Part shown: positions 1 through 6,120 of the stretch, in pieces
Layout: every line of letters starts with the position of its first letter
Position numbering within the stretch: position 1 is the stretch's first letter
Source: Candidatus Omnitrophota bacterium
GTDB lineage: Bacteria > Verrucomicrobiota > Verrucomicrobiia > Limisphaerales > UBA1319
Direction of reading: 5' to 3'
Length of the DNA stretch: 8,300 nt
NCBI GenBank assembly: GCA_023473405.1
Contig: JAMCZD010000259.1
Location: forward strand, 1-8,300
Made by a program: the position numbers and the translations under genes
The notes under the pieces: model-generated
Told to the model about the DNA's origin: nothing
Database searches by the model: none
The model's input: only the letters and a program-made list of their open reading frames with translations

Positions 1-2138
1 TGTCCATCATTGCCATTTCCCGCGGATCGTTCAGCGGCGGCAAGATGGTTGCCGAGAGCCTGGCCCGGGAGCTGGTATTCCACTTCGCCGCGGACAGACT
101 TGGCGCCTTGGCTGCCGGAAGGGACGCTTACCGTGTAAACCATCGTAATCGGGTTTTCGGTCAGTGCTCCCAGGAACACGATTTCACTGCCCTGCATTTC
201 CGGGCTGCTGGTTCCGGTCACCTGGGTGATCGTCCAGCCTTCGGGCAGTTGAGGGCGCCACAGAAGGGCCAGGAGCATTCCGTTATAGCTGATCGAGTTG
301 GTGATGTTGACGGTTCCGCCGGGGGTGTATTGGTCTGGACCGGTCTGCTGGATAGCCGGATCAGAGGAAGTCTGCAGGCCGTGCAGGCTGGGTGAGGTTG
401 TTCCCGGCGCGAACCCATCGGCGCCGAGCGGCTCGACATGATAACCCCCGGCCCGCCAATAGGATAGCAACCGATTTACCTCGGTGCCGTCGATGACCCA
501 GTAGGGCTCTCGATAGTCAGCCGCATGGCGAGCTCCGCCGGTGTTGCCTGAACCGGGGGCGTAGCCATCGGCCCCTTGCGATTCGAGGTGATAAGCCCCG
601 GCCCGCCAGTAGGACAAGCCGCGGTTGACCTCGGTACCGTCGATGGACCATCGCGGGTCCCGGTAATCGGCAGTGTGATAGGTAATGAGGTTGACGGTGA
701 GCGGGTCCGGCTGGACGGCGATTTGACTGGGATTGATCATGCCCATGAGCTGGTACTCGACCGAACCCCGGATGGCCTTGGCGCCGTCCTGTTGGCTGGG
801 AACCTGGACGGTGTAGGTGAATTCGATTGGGTTGTTGGACAGGCTGCTGGTCCATACGATCTCACCCTGCTGGATTTCGGGGCTGCCGGCTCCCGAAGCG
901 CCGGCCAACTGCCAACCCGAAGGCAGTTGCGGAGTCCATTTGAGCGAGAGCAGCTTGTTATTGGATGCGTAAGTGACTTTGCCCTGGACGATCAATGTTC
1001 CTGGCGACTGATAATTGCCGGCGGCATGTTCAGCGATTACGTTCGGAGCGGTTGAAGGCTCAAATACGGCCTGAACGGTTTTGTTGTCGTCCATGAGGAT
1101 GGTAATGGGATTGTTGGTGCCCTGGGCGTCTCCGGACCAATGACTGAATTGGTAGCCGCTATCGGGCGAGGCAGTTAATTGGACCTGGTCAGTGCATTGG
1201 TACAGCGACTTGTCGGGGTTCCTGAGTATGGAGCCGTGATCGCTTTGCGTGCTGAGCGTATAGCCTTCGCCGCCCTGCGTGTAATCAACGGTCCAGGTGA
1301 TGTTCGGCATATTGGAAGCCAGGGGAACGCTGAGGTTGGACGGTTCGGTCCAGCCTGACACCGGTTTAAACTCGATGATATAAGTCTTGAAAGTATCAGT
1401 GGTGAAGGTGGCTCCCGAGGAACGCCACGTGTTTTCCCCTTGAATCCGCCACTGGGCGCCGGCGGTCACGGCCTCTTGCGGATTAATGAGGATGGTGATA
1501 CTTCCCTGGCTAACGCTGATGAGACGGAAGGCGGCGTTGATAACCATGTTTTTTGTCATGCGGATGGTTGCTGGATTTTGAGTGCCCGTCAGGTCGCCGC
1601 TCCAGCCGGCAAACTCATAACCCTGATCTGGCAATGCGGTGAGGATGACCTCGGTATTCGCCGCAAAATCATCCTGCTGCAGGCTCTTCAGCACCCTGCC
1701 GTTGCTGCCGGCATTGATGGCAAGTGTGTAACGATCGGTAGCGGATTGGCTGGCGTAACCGCTGTCCGGGGTGCTAAAATCGCTGTAATTGATGCCATCG
1801 GTGCCTCTGATCCAGTAATAATAAGTCTGGCCTGGAATCACTTCATAATCCAAGTACCAGTTCCACCAATCGGTGCTGGTCAATTGGGCGCCGGTTCGAT
1901 CACTTGAGGTGTTCCGCCAGACCTCAAATTGCCAAAGGCTGGCGTCCGCGTTCCATTCGATCTGGATCATGTTGTCGTAGAGTCCGTCCGAAGCGCTGAC
2001 CCCGGTCGGGGTAGGCAGTGATTGGCCGTAGAGGCCGGGAGGGCCGGCCACGGCCAAACCGACGATCAGGATGAAGAAACTAATCCACCCACAATTCCGT
2101 GCAACAGGGCGGAATCTGAAGGACTGCGTAGTGTACAT
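1..2138 (-). CDS. Large secreted modular surface protein (N-terminal 712 residues; C-terminus outside window)
   Basis: The minus-strand frame stays open from the ATG at 2138 to the window edge, so the gene is cut at its 3' end. I chose this ATG because AGGGA lies 9 nt upstream (2148-2152) and it gives a clear Sec signal peptide: basic residues 8-14, a hydrophobic core at 18-31 and a likely cleavage near LYGQS, residues 36-40. The order of modules is an FN3-like domain (about 43-130), InlB-type repeats (137-205 and 293-360) around a beta domain (213-285), a beta-sandwich (376-466), two dockerin-like repeats (487-528 and 538-579), and a second copy of the beta-sandwich (604-692). No catalytic domain or C-terminal sorting signal is visible. 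Proteins of this build are exported and act in adhesion, surface layers or polymer binding; which applies here is unknown. It is separated from the redox operon by 722 nt and is probably transcribed independently. Confidence 0.88.
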   Translation of the reverse strand, partial: MYTTQSFRFRPVARNCGWISFFILIVGLAVAGPPGLYGQSLPTPTGVSASDGLYDNMIQIEWNADASLWQFEVWRNTSSDRTGAQLTSTDWWNWYLDYEVIPGQTYYYWIRGTDGINYSDFSTPDSGYASQSATDRYTLAINAGSNGRVLKSLQQDDFAANTEVILTALPDQGYEFAGWSGDLTGTQNPATIRMTKNMVINAAFRLISVSQGSITILINPQEAVTAGAQWRIQGENTWRSSGATFTTDTFKTYIIEFKPVSGWTEPSNLSVPLASNMPNITWTVDYTQGGEGYTLSTQSDHGSILRNPDKSLYQCTDQVQLTASPDSGYQFSHWSGDAQGTNNPITILMDDNKTVQAVFEPSTAPNVIAEHAAGNYQSPGTLIVQGKVTYASNNKLLSLKWTPQLPSGWQLAGASGAGSPEIQQGEIVWTSSLSNNPIEFTYTVQVPSQQDGAKAIRGSVEYQLMGMINPSQIAVQPDPLTVNLITYHTADYRDPRWSIDGTEVNRGLSYWRAGAYHLESQGADGYAPGSGNTGGARHAADYREPYWVIDGTEVNRLLSYWRAGGYHVEPLGADGFAPGTTSPSLHGLQTSSDPAIQQTGPDQYTPGGTVNITNSISYNGMLLALLWRPQLPEGWTITQVTGTSSPEMQGSEIVFLGALTENPITMVYTVSVPSGSQGAKSVRGEVEYQLPGQALGNHLAAAERSAGNGNDG
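63..329 (-). repeat. Duplicated beta-sandwich domain, copy 2 (residues 604-692)
   Basis: This is the second copy of the domain at 741-1013, offset by 226 residues over the conserved core, with a two-residue length difference before it. It follows the two dockerin-like repeats, so the local order is sandwich, dockerin-like, dockerin-like, sandwich. Further units may follow beyond the window. Confidence 0.7.
402..680 (-). repeat. Two dockerin-like / EF-hand-like repeats (153-nt period)
   Basis: Residues 487-528 (555-680) and 538-579 (402-527) are near-identical 42-residue units. The consensus is HxADYRxPxWxIDGTEVNR, then xLSYWRAGxYHxE, then GADGxAPG. The Asp-rich start followed by WxI and a Glu matches the calcium-loop pattern of a dockerin-like repeat that I recall from secreted Planctomycete, Lentisphaera and Verrucomicrobia proteins (HSADYxxxDWxIxLSELLRVIQ...). 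The DNA is also similar, for example the gcccgcca(g/a)taggata/aca blocks 153 nt apart near 603 and 450. A role in calcium binding or assembly is inference. Confidence 0.65.
741..1013 (-). repeat. Duplicated beta-sandwich domain, copy 1 (residues 376-466)
   Basis: This segment matches residues 604-692 of the same protein along its whole length. Shared blocks are PQLPxGW, SPEhQxxEIV, NPIxxxYTVxVPS, GAKxxRGxVEYQL. The pattern (a strand, PxGW, a gap, then FTYTVxVP and a final VEYQL strand) resembles cohesin-like or DUF11-like secreted beta-sandwiches. The exact family is not certain. Confidence 0.7.
1059..1262 (-). repeat. InlB-type (divergent B-repeat) module, copy 2
   Basis: Residues 293-360 repeat the pattern of copy 1 (YTLSTQSDHGSI ... 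LTASPDSGYQFSHWSGD ... GTNNPITI ... VQAVFE). Between the two copies, residues 213-285 form a different beta domain with the pattern AGAQWRIQG ... WRSSGATF ... VSGWTEPSN, which in my experience often accompanies InlB repeats in Verrucomicrobia-like secreted proteins. Confidence 0.78.
1524..1730 (-). repeat. InlB-type (divergent B-repeat) module, copy 1
   Basis: Residues 137-205 show the typical pattern of the divergent InlB B-repeat: YTLAINAGSNGRV, then a run ending LTALPDQGYEFAGWSGD, the TGTQNPATI segment and a closing strand VINAAFRL. The GYxFxGWSGDxxGTxNP core is diagnostic for this beta-grasp-like repeat of exported proteins. A second copy lies at 1059-1262. Confidence 0.8.
1749..2012 (-). 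other. FN3-like domain of the secreted protein
   Basis: Residues about 43-130 read as a fibronectin type III-like beta-sandwich. The opening PTGVSASDG is followed by a W-containing strand (IQIEWNAD), a VWRNTS strand and a YYYWIRGTDG strand, then SDFSTPDSGYA. This module commonly follows the signal peptide in secreted bacterial proteins and is a spacer or binding unit. The assignment rests on the pattern only. Confidence 0.6.
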
Positions 2139-2147
2139 AAACAGTTT

Positions 2148-2152
2148 TCCCT
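2148..2152 (-). promoter_or_regulatory. Ribosome binding site of the secreted-protein gene
   Basis: The minus strand reads AGGGA followed by nine bases and the ATG at 2138. It is a modest Shine-Dalgarno match but fixes the start together with the signal peptide. Confidence 0.5.
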
Positions 2153-2213
2153 GGCGTCTTCTTGTCCCCCTTTCGAGAGCCAAAAGACGCAATTGTCGTT
2201 AATTACATGGATT

Positions 2214-2304
2214 CCCGGCCCACCTAGGCCGGGGGATACCGGGTTGGCCGGTGTAAGAGCAGAAAGCCTGCCACTACGCGGATCGATGTCGCAGCCTAAT
2301 CCGC
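2214..2304 (-). promoter_or_regulatory. Cluster of four short inverted repeats in the putative leader of the secreted-protein gene
   Basis: Four perfect-arm inverted repeats lie side by side: 2278-2304 (GCGGAT/ATCCGC, 15-nt loop), 2259-2271 (GCAG/CTGC, 5-nt loop), 2238-2252 (ACCGG/CCGGT, 5-nt loop) and 2214-2233 (CCCGGCC/GGCCGGG, 6-nt loop). They end about 75 nt upstream of the start codon at 2138. None is followed by a T-run on either strand, so they do not look like a simple intrinsic terminator. They could form a structured 5' leader. I could not match them to a known riboswitch. Confidence 0.35.
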
Positions 2305-2315
2305 AACCCGCTTAA

Positions 2316-2385
2316 CACCAAATAAATAGCGATATATTTTAAGGTCAGTTAGAAATTCGAATTCGGCGAAGTTTGTAAACGATTC
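2316..2385 (-). promoter_or_regulatory. AT-rich stretch, candidate promoter for the secreted-protein gene
   Basis: This is the most AT-rich part of the gap and lies just upstream, in the minus sense, of the hairpin cluster. It contains a TTTACA hexamer (minus strand, near 2373-2378) and ATATAT/TATTTATTT runs at 2318-2340. No pair of hexamers with ideal spacing stands out, so the exact promoter is not assigned. Confidence 0.22.
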
Positions 2386-2420
2386 CGACGCGATTTTGAT
2401 GAAGATTTGGAACCAAGGCA

Positions 2421-2459
2421 GGCTTCAATCTGGAAGCCGCGTGTAATCAACACATTACA
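2421..2459. other. Two adjacent short dyads (possible operator or hairpins)
   Basis: GGCTTC/GAAGCC with a 6-nt loop (2421-2438) is followed after three bases by TGTAAT/ATTACA with a 6-nt centre (2442-2459). The second is an 18-bp dyad of the size of a dimeric regulator site. TTGTAA-type words also occur at 2373-2378 and 2484-2489. No regulator can be named from this. Confidence 0.25.
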
Positions 2460-2533
2460 AACACCCGTTCAGTCCGCTCCATTTTGTAAAGAAAACCTTC
2501 AGTGCGGGGCAGGCATTACTGTCGTGGGGCGGA

Positions 2534-2834
2534 CCTCCGGTCTGCCGGTTCGCGGAGCCTCCGGCCACGCGAACTCTCCAAGGCTGAGAGGATGAATCGG
2601 AGGTTTACCCGCGGTCCGGAATCGGCGCGTTTTGCAACGCAGACATCGAAGTCTGCTGTATCACGGGTTTCCAACCGGCATCGCGTTGGGCCGGGGCACG
2701 GTCTGCCGGTTTGGAAATCGGCGATTGGCTCGCTCGCTCCCGCTCACTCGTCCCTGCGGGCCCTGCCTTCGCTTCGCTCAGACAGTCCCATTCGCCACTT
2801 CCCAAGCGCTCGAGTCAGCAGGTGTGGAGACCTG
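2534..2834. repeat. Palindrome-rich intergenic element, probably an interspersed repeat
   Basis: This GC-rich stretch is packed with inverted repeats: GTTCGCG/CGCGAAC (2548-2574), GCGTT/AACGC (2627-2640), GCAGAC/GTCTGC (2639-2656), a 12-bp stem with one bulge, TTTCCAACCGGC against GCCGGTTTGGAAA (2668-2717), and CAGGT/ACCTG (2819-2834). A 12-bp direct repeat GGTCTGCCGGTT occurs at 2539-2550 and 2700-2711, and 2727-2750 is a degenerate GCTC-type simple repeat. Small open frames cross it in several frames and none has a convincing start or domain. The text resembles interspersed repeats I associate with Verrucomicrobiota genomes, but copy number cannot be seen here. Its ends are approximate. Confidence 0.45.
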
Positions 2835-2860
2835 TATAGCCACGGTTTTTGGCGCTTATT

Positions 2861-4894
2861 TTAGCGGCTGGCCACCGGTTCCAGTTCCTTTTCGTTGTCA
2901 GGTTCCGCAGCCAGAATTCCGGCTATTTCGGTGAAGATTTGATCGTCCTCGAACAGGTTCTGTTTGATGGACCCGGACGGGCAGGCAGCCACGCAGGTGC
3001 CGCATCCTTTGCAGAGGGCCTCGTTAATGGTCGCCTTTTTCTTCTCGTCGTCGAACGAGATGGCGGTGTAAGGGCAGAGCGGAATGCAGGACTTGCAACC
3101 CGAGCAGTGTTCTTCGACGACAAAGGCGGTGTTAGGTTCCATTTCCACAAAGCCTTTGTCGATCAGTTTGAAGGCCTCGGCGGCGGCGGCGCCGGCTTGC
3201 GCGACGGTATCCGGGATGTCCTTCGGTCCCTGGCAGCAACCGGCCAGCAGGACGCCGTCCGCAAACGTGTTCACCGGGGCCAGCTTGGGATGGCGTTCGA
3301 GGAAGAATCCCTCGGAAGAGCAGGACATATTGAACAAGCGCCGGACGTCTTGGGCATCCCCGCGCGGTTCGAGCCCAACCGCCAGCACCACCATGTCCAC
3401 AGGAATCTTCAGAACGCGTCCCATTAACGTGTCTTCGGCCTGGATGATCAACGGGCCGTTGGCGTCCTTGATATTTTCCGGATAGATATCGGCTACCTTG
3501 CCGCGGACCAATTGCACGCCTTCCTCGGCGACTCGGTTGTAGAATTCCTCCATGCTCTTGCCCGGAGTGCGGATATCGATGTAGAAATTATAGATTTCGG
3601 CCTGGGCGTGTTCCTTGATGAGGTGGGCGAGTTTCAACGAATACAGGCAGCAAACGCGCGAGCACCAGCAATTGGTGTTTTCGTCCCGGGACCCAACGCA
3701 ATGGACGATAGCGACGGTTTTAGGTTGTTTACCATTCCGCATGATGATTTCGCCTCCGGTGGGTCCGGCGGCATTGACCAGCCGCTCGACTTCGAGCGCG
3801 GTATAAACATTGGGATAGATCCCGTAACCATAATAGGGAAGCCGCTTGGCATCGAAGATTTGGAACCCGGTCGAGACGATGGCGGTGCCGACCTCGATTT
3901 CTTTCAGCTCCTCTTTCTGTTTGAAGTCGATGGCCTGCCGATCGCCGCAGGCTTCGACGCAGGTTTTCTTGCACTTGCCCGTCTTCAGTTCGATGCAGGT
4001 TTCAGGATCAATGACGGCTACTGCGGGCGTAGCCTGGGGGAAGGGCAAGTAGACCGGTTTGCGTTTTCCGAGGCCGAGATTGAATTCGTCTTTAAACTTG
4101 GGTTCCTTGTAGATGCAGGCCTCGACGCACTCGAGGCAACCGGTGCAGAGGTCCTCGAGGACGTAGCGCGGTTTGCGCTTCACGGTGACCTTGAAATTGC
4201 CCACGTAACCGTCCACCTTGGTCACCTCCGAATAGGACCAGAGGGTGATGTTCGGATGGGCCTTTACGGCGGACATCTTGGGGGTGAGGATGCAAGCTGC
4301 GCAGTCGAGGGTCGGGAACGTCTTGTCGAACTTGGCCATGTGCCCGCCGATGGACGGCTCGCGCTCGACCAGGTAGACATGTTTGCCGGCATCGGCCAAG
4401 GTCAGGGCGGCGTGAATTCCGGCGATGCCGCCGCCAACGATGAGCACGTCGGGATGGACGGACACTTTTTTTTGCTCGAGCGGTTGGTGCAAGGCAACAC
4501 GCTGGACGGCGGCGCGGACTAGGGCCATGGCCTTGCGCGTGGCCTGCTTGGGATCGGTGTGGACCCAGGCGTTGTGCTCCCGGATATTGACCATGTGCAG
4601 GAAGAACGGGTTCAAGCCGGCCTTGGCGGTGGCGCCCCGAAAGGTGCGCTCATGCAACAACGGCGAGCAGGCGGCCACCACGATCCGGTTCAAGCGATGC
4701 TCGTGAATGTCTTTTCCAATGAGCTCCTGCCCGGGATCGGAGCACATATATTTGTAGTTGCGCGCTATGGCCACACCGGGCAGGGCGGCGGCGTATTTGA
4801 CCACCCCTTCCACATCCACAATGCTGGCGATATTGGTTCCGCAATGGCAAATATAGAAACCAATCCGAATAGGTTCGTTCTTGTCAGTTTGCAT
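2861..4894 (-). CDS. hdrA: HdrA-type FAD/iron-sulfur protein (CoB-CoM heterodisulfide reductase subunit A family)
   Basis: The 677-residue product is a full-length HdrA-like flavoprotein, about the usual family size. The N-terminal domain has the FYICHCG motif (Cys16, Cys18), Cys51 in YMCSDPGQ and Cys76 in VAACSP. The FAD-binding fold starts at GGGIAG (154-159), followed by SIGGHMAKFDKTFPTLDC and the CAACILTPKM segment. An inserted ferredoxin-like region has Cys250/253/256/260 and Cys300/308/312/316. HCVGSRDE (398-405) and CWCSRVCC (409-416) are family hallmarks. A C-terminal two-cluster ferredoxin has Cys597/600/603/607 and Cys628/631/634/638. In methanogens HdrA carries the bifurcating flavin; bacterial homologues exchange electrons between ferredoxin, pyridine nucleotide or disulfide-type partners. 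Here it follows an HdrC-HdrB fusion with a 1-nt gap, so it probably forms a complex with it. There is no MvhD/FrhD gene after it. Confidence 0.93.
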   Translation of the reverse strand: MQTDKNEPIRIGFYICHCGTNIASIVDVEGVVKYAAALPGVAIARNYKYMCSDPGQELIGKDIHEHRLNRIVVAACSPLLHERTFRGATAKAGLNPFFLHMVNIREHNAWVHTDPKQATRKAMALVRAAVQRVALHQPLEQKKVSVHPDVLIVGGGIAGIHAALTLADAGKHVYLVEREPSIGGHMAKFDKTFPTLDCAACILTPKMSAVKAHPNITLWSYSEVTKVDGYVGNFKVTVKRKPRYVLEDLCTGCLECVEACIYKEPKFKDEFNLGLGKRKPVYLPFPQATPAVAVIDPETCIELKTGKCKKTCVEACGDRQAIDFKQKEELKEIEVGTAIVSTGFQIFDAKRLPYYGYGIYPNVYTALEVERLVNAAGPTGGEIIMRNGKQPKTVAIVHCVGSRDENTNCWCSRVCCLYSLKLAHLIKEHAQAEIYNFYIDIRTPGKSMEEFYNRVAEEGVQLVRGKVADIYPENIKDANGPLIIQAEDTLMGRVLKIPVDMVVLAVGLEPRGDAQDVRRLFNMSCSSEGFFLERHPKLAPVNTFADGVLLAGCCQGPKDIPDTVAQAGAAAAEAFKLIDKGFVEMEPNTAFVVEEHCSGCKSCIPLCPYTAISFDDEKKKATINEALCKGCGTCVAACPSGSIKQNLFEDDQIFTEIAGILAAEPDNEKELEPVASR

Positions 4895-4895
4895 G

Positions 4896-6104
4896 TTATT
4901 CGTCTCCTAAAGATTCGGCCAACAGTTCAACCACATCCCGCACGATCATGGGCTTGTCATGACCAACGGTTTTGAGCGCATCCTCGAACCGGGAAATTTC
5001 GTATGGACAGGAAACGGCCAGCACATCGGCGCCGGTGGCGATGGCTTCCTTGATTCTCCTTTCGGAAAGCCGTTCCATGCCCTTCTCCTTGAAGAAGGTA
5101 TCGAGCCACATCCCTCCGCCGCCGCCGCCGCAGCAAAGAGAATTGATTCGGTTATGGACCATTTCTACCAACTTGACTCCGGGGATGGCCTTGAGCAGAA
5201 GCCGGGCTTCGTCGAAACTACCGGCTCGTCTTCCGAGGCAGCATGAGTCGTGATAGGTAACGGTATAGTCCAGCTTCTTTTTAAGTTTCGGCTTCAACTG
5301 GTCGAGGTAGCCGGCCAGGAATGGCGTGGTATGTTCCAATGGATAGTCGAATCCGAACAGTGGATAGCGGATGCGGAAGGCGTTAAAGGCGTGGGTATCT
5401 CCGGTTACGATCCGGTTGAACCGATACTTGCGGAAGATTTCCATGTTGTAATCGGTCAAGGTCTCGAACAGGCCGGACTCCCAGGTCAACTGGCCGCAAT
5501 CCCCGGCACACTTCTCCTCGTTTCCCAGGATGGCGAAATCGATTCCAAGAGCATTAAACAACCGGGCCGTTGCGCGGCTGTTCTCCTGTCCGCCAGCGCA
5601 GTATGAGGTGTAGCATTCGACGAACCACAAGACGTCCACGGGGCCGGGGTTTTCGGCCAGGATGCGTATCGGTGTGCCGGCGGTCTTGACCCAATTGGCA
5701 CGTTTGCGCGAGGACTCACCCATGGGATTGCCGTATCGCAGGGTATTTTGCAGGCCTTTCTGCAACTCGGCGGGCATCTGCTGCGTATGGATCAGGGTTT
5801 GTTCCTTCACCAGCGGCAGGAGGATGTCCGATAGGCGGATGCCGCGCGGGCACTTGGTCATGCAGGAATAGCAGGAAACGCATTTGAGCATGCTTTCGGA
5901 GAGGAACACCTCTTCGAGTCGTCCGCGCCGCAGCATGTTGATGATCTTGCGGGGCGGATAGTCCATGTATTCCCCGTAAGGGCAGGTGCCGGCGCACATG
6001 CCGCATTGGATGCAACTCTTGATGCGTTTTCCCTCCGGGGTATCCAGTATATCGTCCAGATTAGTGTTAAATCGAATGGCTGCTGCTTCTTCGGTGCTTA
6101 ACAT
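4896..6104 (-). CDS. Soluble HdrC-HdrB fusion iron-sulfur protein (HdrD/GlpC-like)
   Basis: The 402-residue protein begins at the ATG at 6104, where AAAGGAG (6112-6118) is 7 nt upstream. A longer frame to 6158 would overlap the preceding gene and has no such site. An N-terminal HdrC-like pair of clusters uses Cys31/34/37/41 and Cys75/78/81/85. The C-terminal half has two CCG-type regions. The second is typical: HDSCCLGRR (Cys288, 289), LCCGGGGGGMW (Cys324, 325), SCPYE (Cys366). The first is unusual: it has Cys164, 169, 199 and 203, but GDTHAF (235-240) where a CPHC-type motif would be expected. Family members pass electrons to disulfides, quinones or flavins; the partner here is most likely the HdrA encoded next. 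No membrane segment is visible. A specific gene name is not justified. Confidence 0.9.
   Translation of the reverse strand: MLSTEEAAAIRFNTNLDDILDTPEGKRIKSCIQCGMCAGTCPYGEYMDYPPRKIINMLRRGRLEEVFLSESMLKCVSCYSCMTKCPRGIRLSDILLPLVKEQTLIHTQQMPAELQKGLQNTLRYGNPMGESSRKRANWVKTAGTPIRILAENPGPVDVLWFVECYTSYCAGGQENSRATARLFNALGIDFAILGNEEKCAGDCGQLTWESGLFETLTDYNMEIFRKYRFNRIVTGDTHAFNAFRIRYPLFGFDYPLEHTTPFLAGYLDQLKPKLKKKLDYTVTYHDSCCLGRRAGSFDEARLLLKAIPGVKLVEMVHNRINSLCCGGGGGGMWLDTFFKEKGMERLSERRIKEAIATGADVLAVSCPYEISRFEDALKTVGHDKPMIVRDVVELLAESLGDE
4904..4908 (-). promoter_or_regulatory. Ribosome binding site of hdrA
   Basis: AGGAG lies 9 nt before the ATG at 4894, inside the last codons of the upstream gene. It supports translation of hdrA as part of the operon. 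Confidence 0.7.
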
Positions 6105-6111
6105 GAGGTTA

Positions 6112-6118
6112 CTCCTTT
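6112..6118 (-). promoter_or_regulatory. Ribosome binding site deciding the start of the HdrD-like gene
   Basis: The minus strand reads AAAGGAG, then seven bases, then ATG at 6104. This places the start 18 codons inside the longest open frame and leaves a 16-nt gap to the previous stop. Confidence 0.8.
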
Positions 6119-6120
6119 GC

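Noticed and set aside
402..680. CRISPR-like array
   Set aside because: The 153-nt period repeat is in-frame and encodes a protein module; there are only two copies and no short identical repeats with unique spacers.
2214..2304. Cyclic di-GMP-I (GEMM) riboswitch
   Set aside because: The CCGGCC and GGCCGGG blocks recall its second stem, but the conserved ACGCACAGGGCAAACC and GACGCAAAGCC segments are absent on both strands.
2819..2834. CAGGT/ACCTG hairpin as the intrinsic terminator of hdrA
   Set aside because: The stem has only five pairs and no T-run follows it on the minus strand; read on the plus strand the T-run is too far away.
2407..2864. Small plus-strand and minus-strand open frames in the gap (62 to 120 codons)
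   Set aside because: They overlap one another in several frames across the palindrome-rich element, lack ribosome binding sites and encode low-complexity Arg/Ser/Pro-rich text.
3512..4522. Long plus-strand open frame of 336 codons inside hdrA
   Set aside because: It is the antisense shadow of a clear HdrA gene in GC-rich DNA; its product shows no recognisable domain and there is no operon context on the plus strand.
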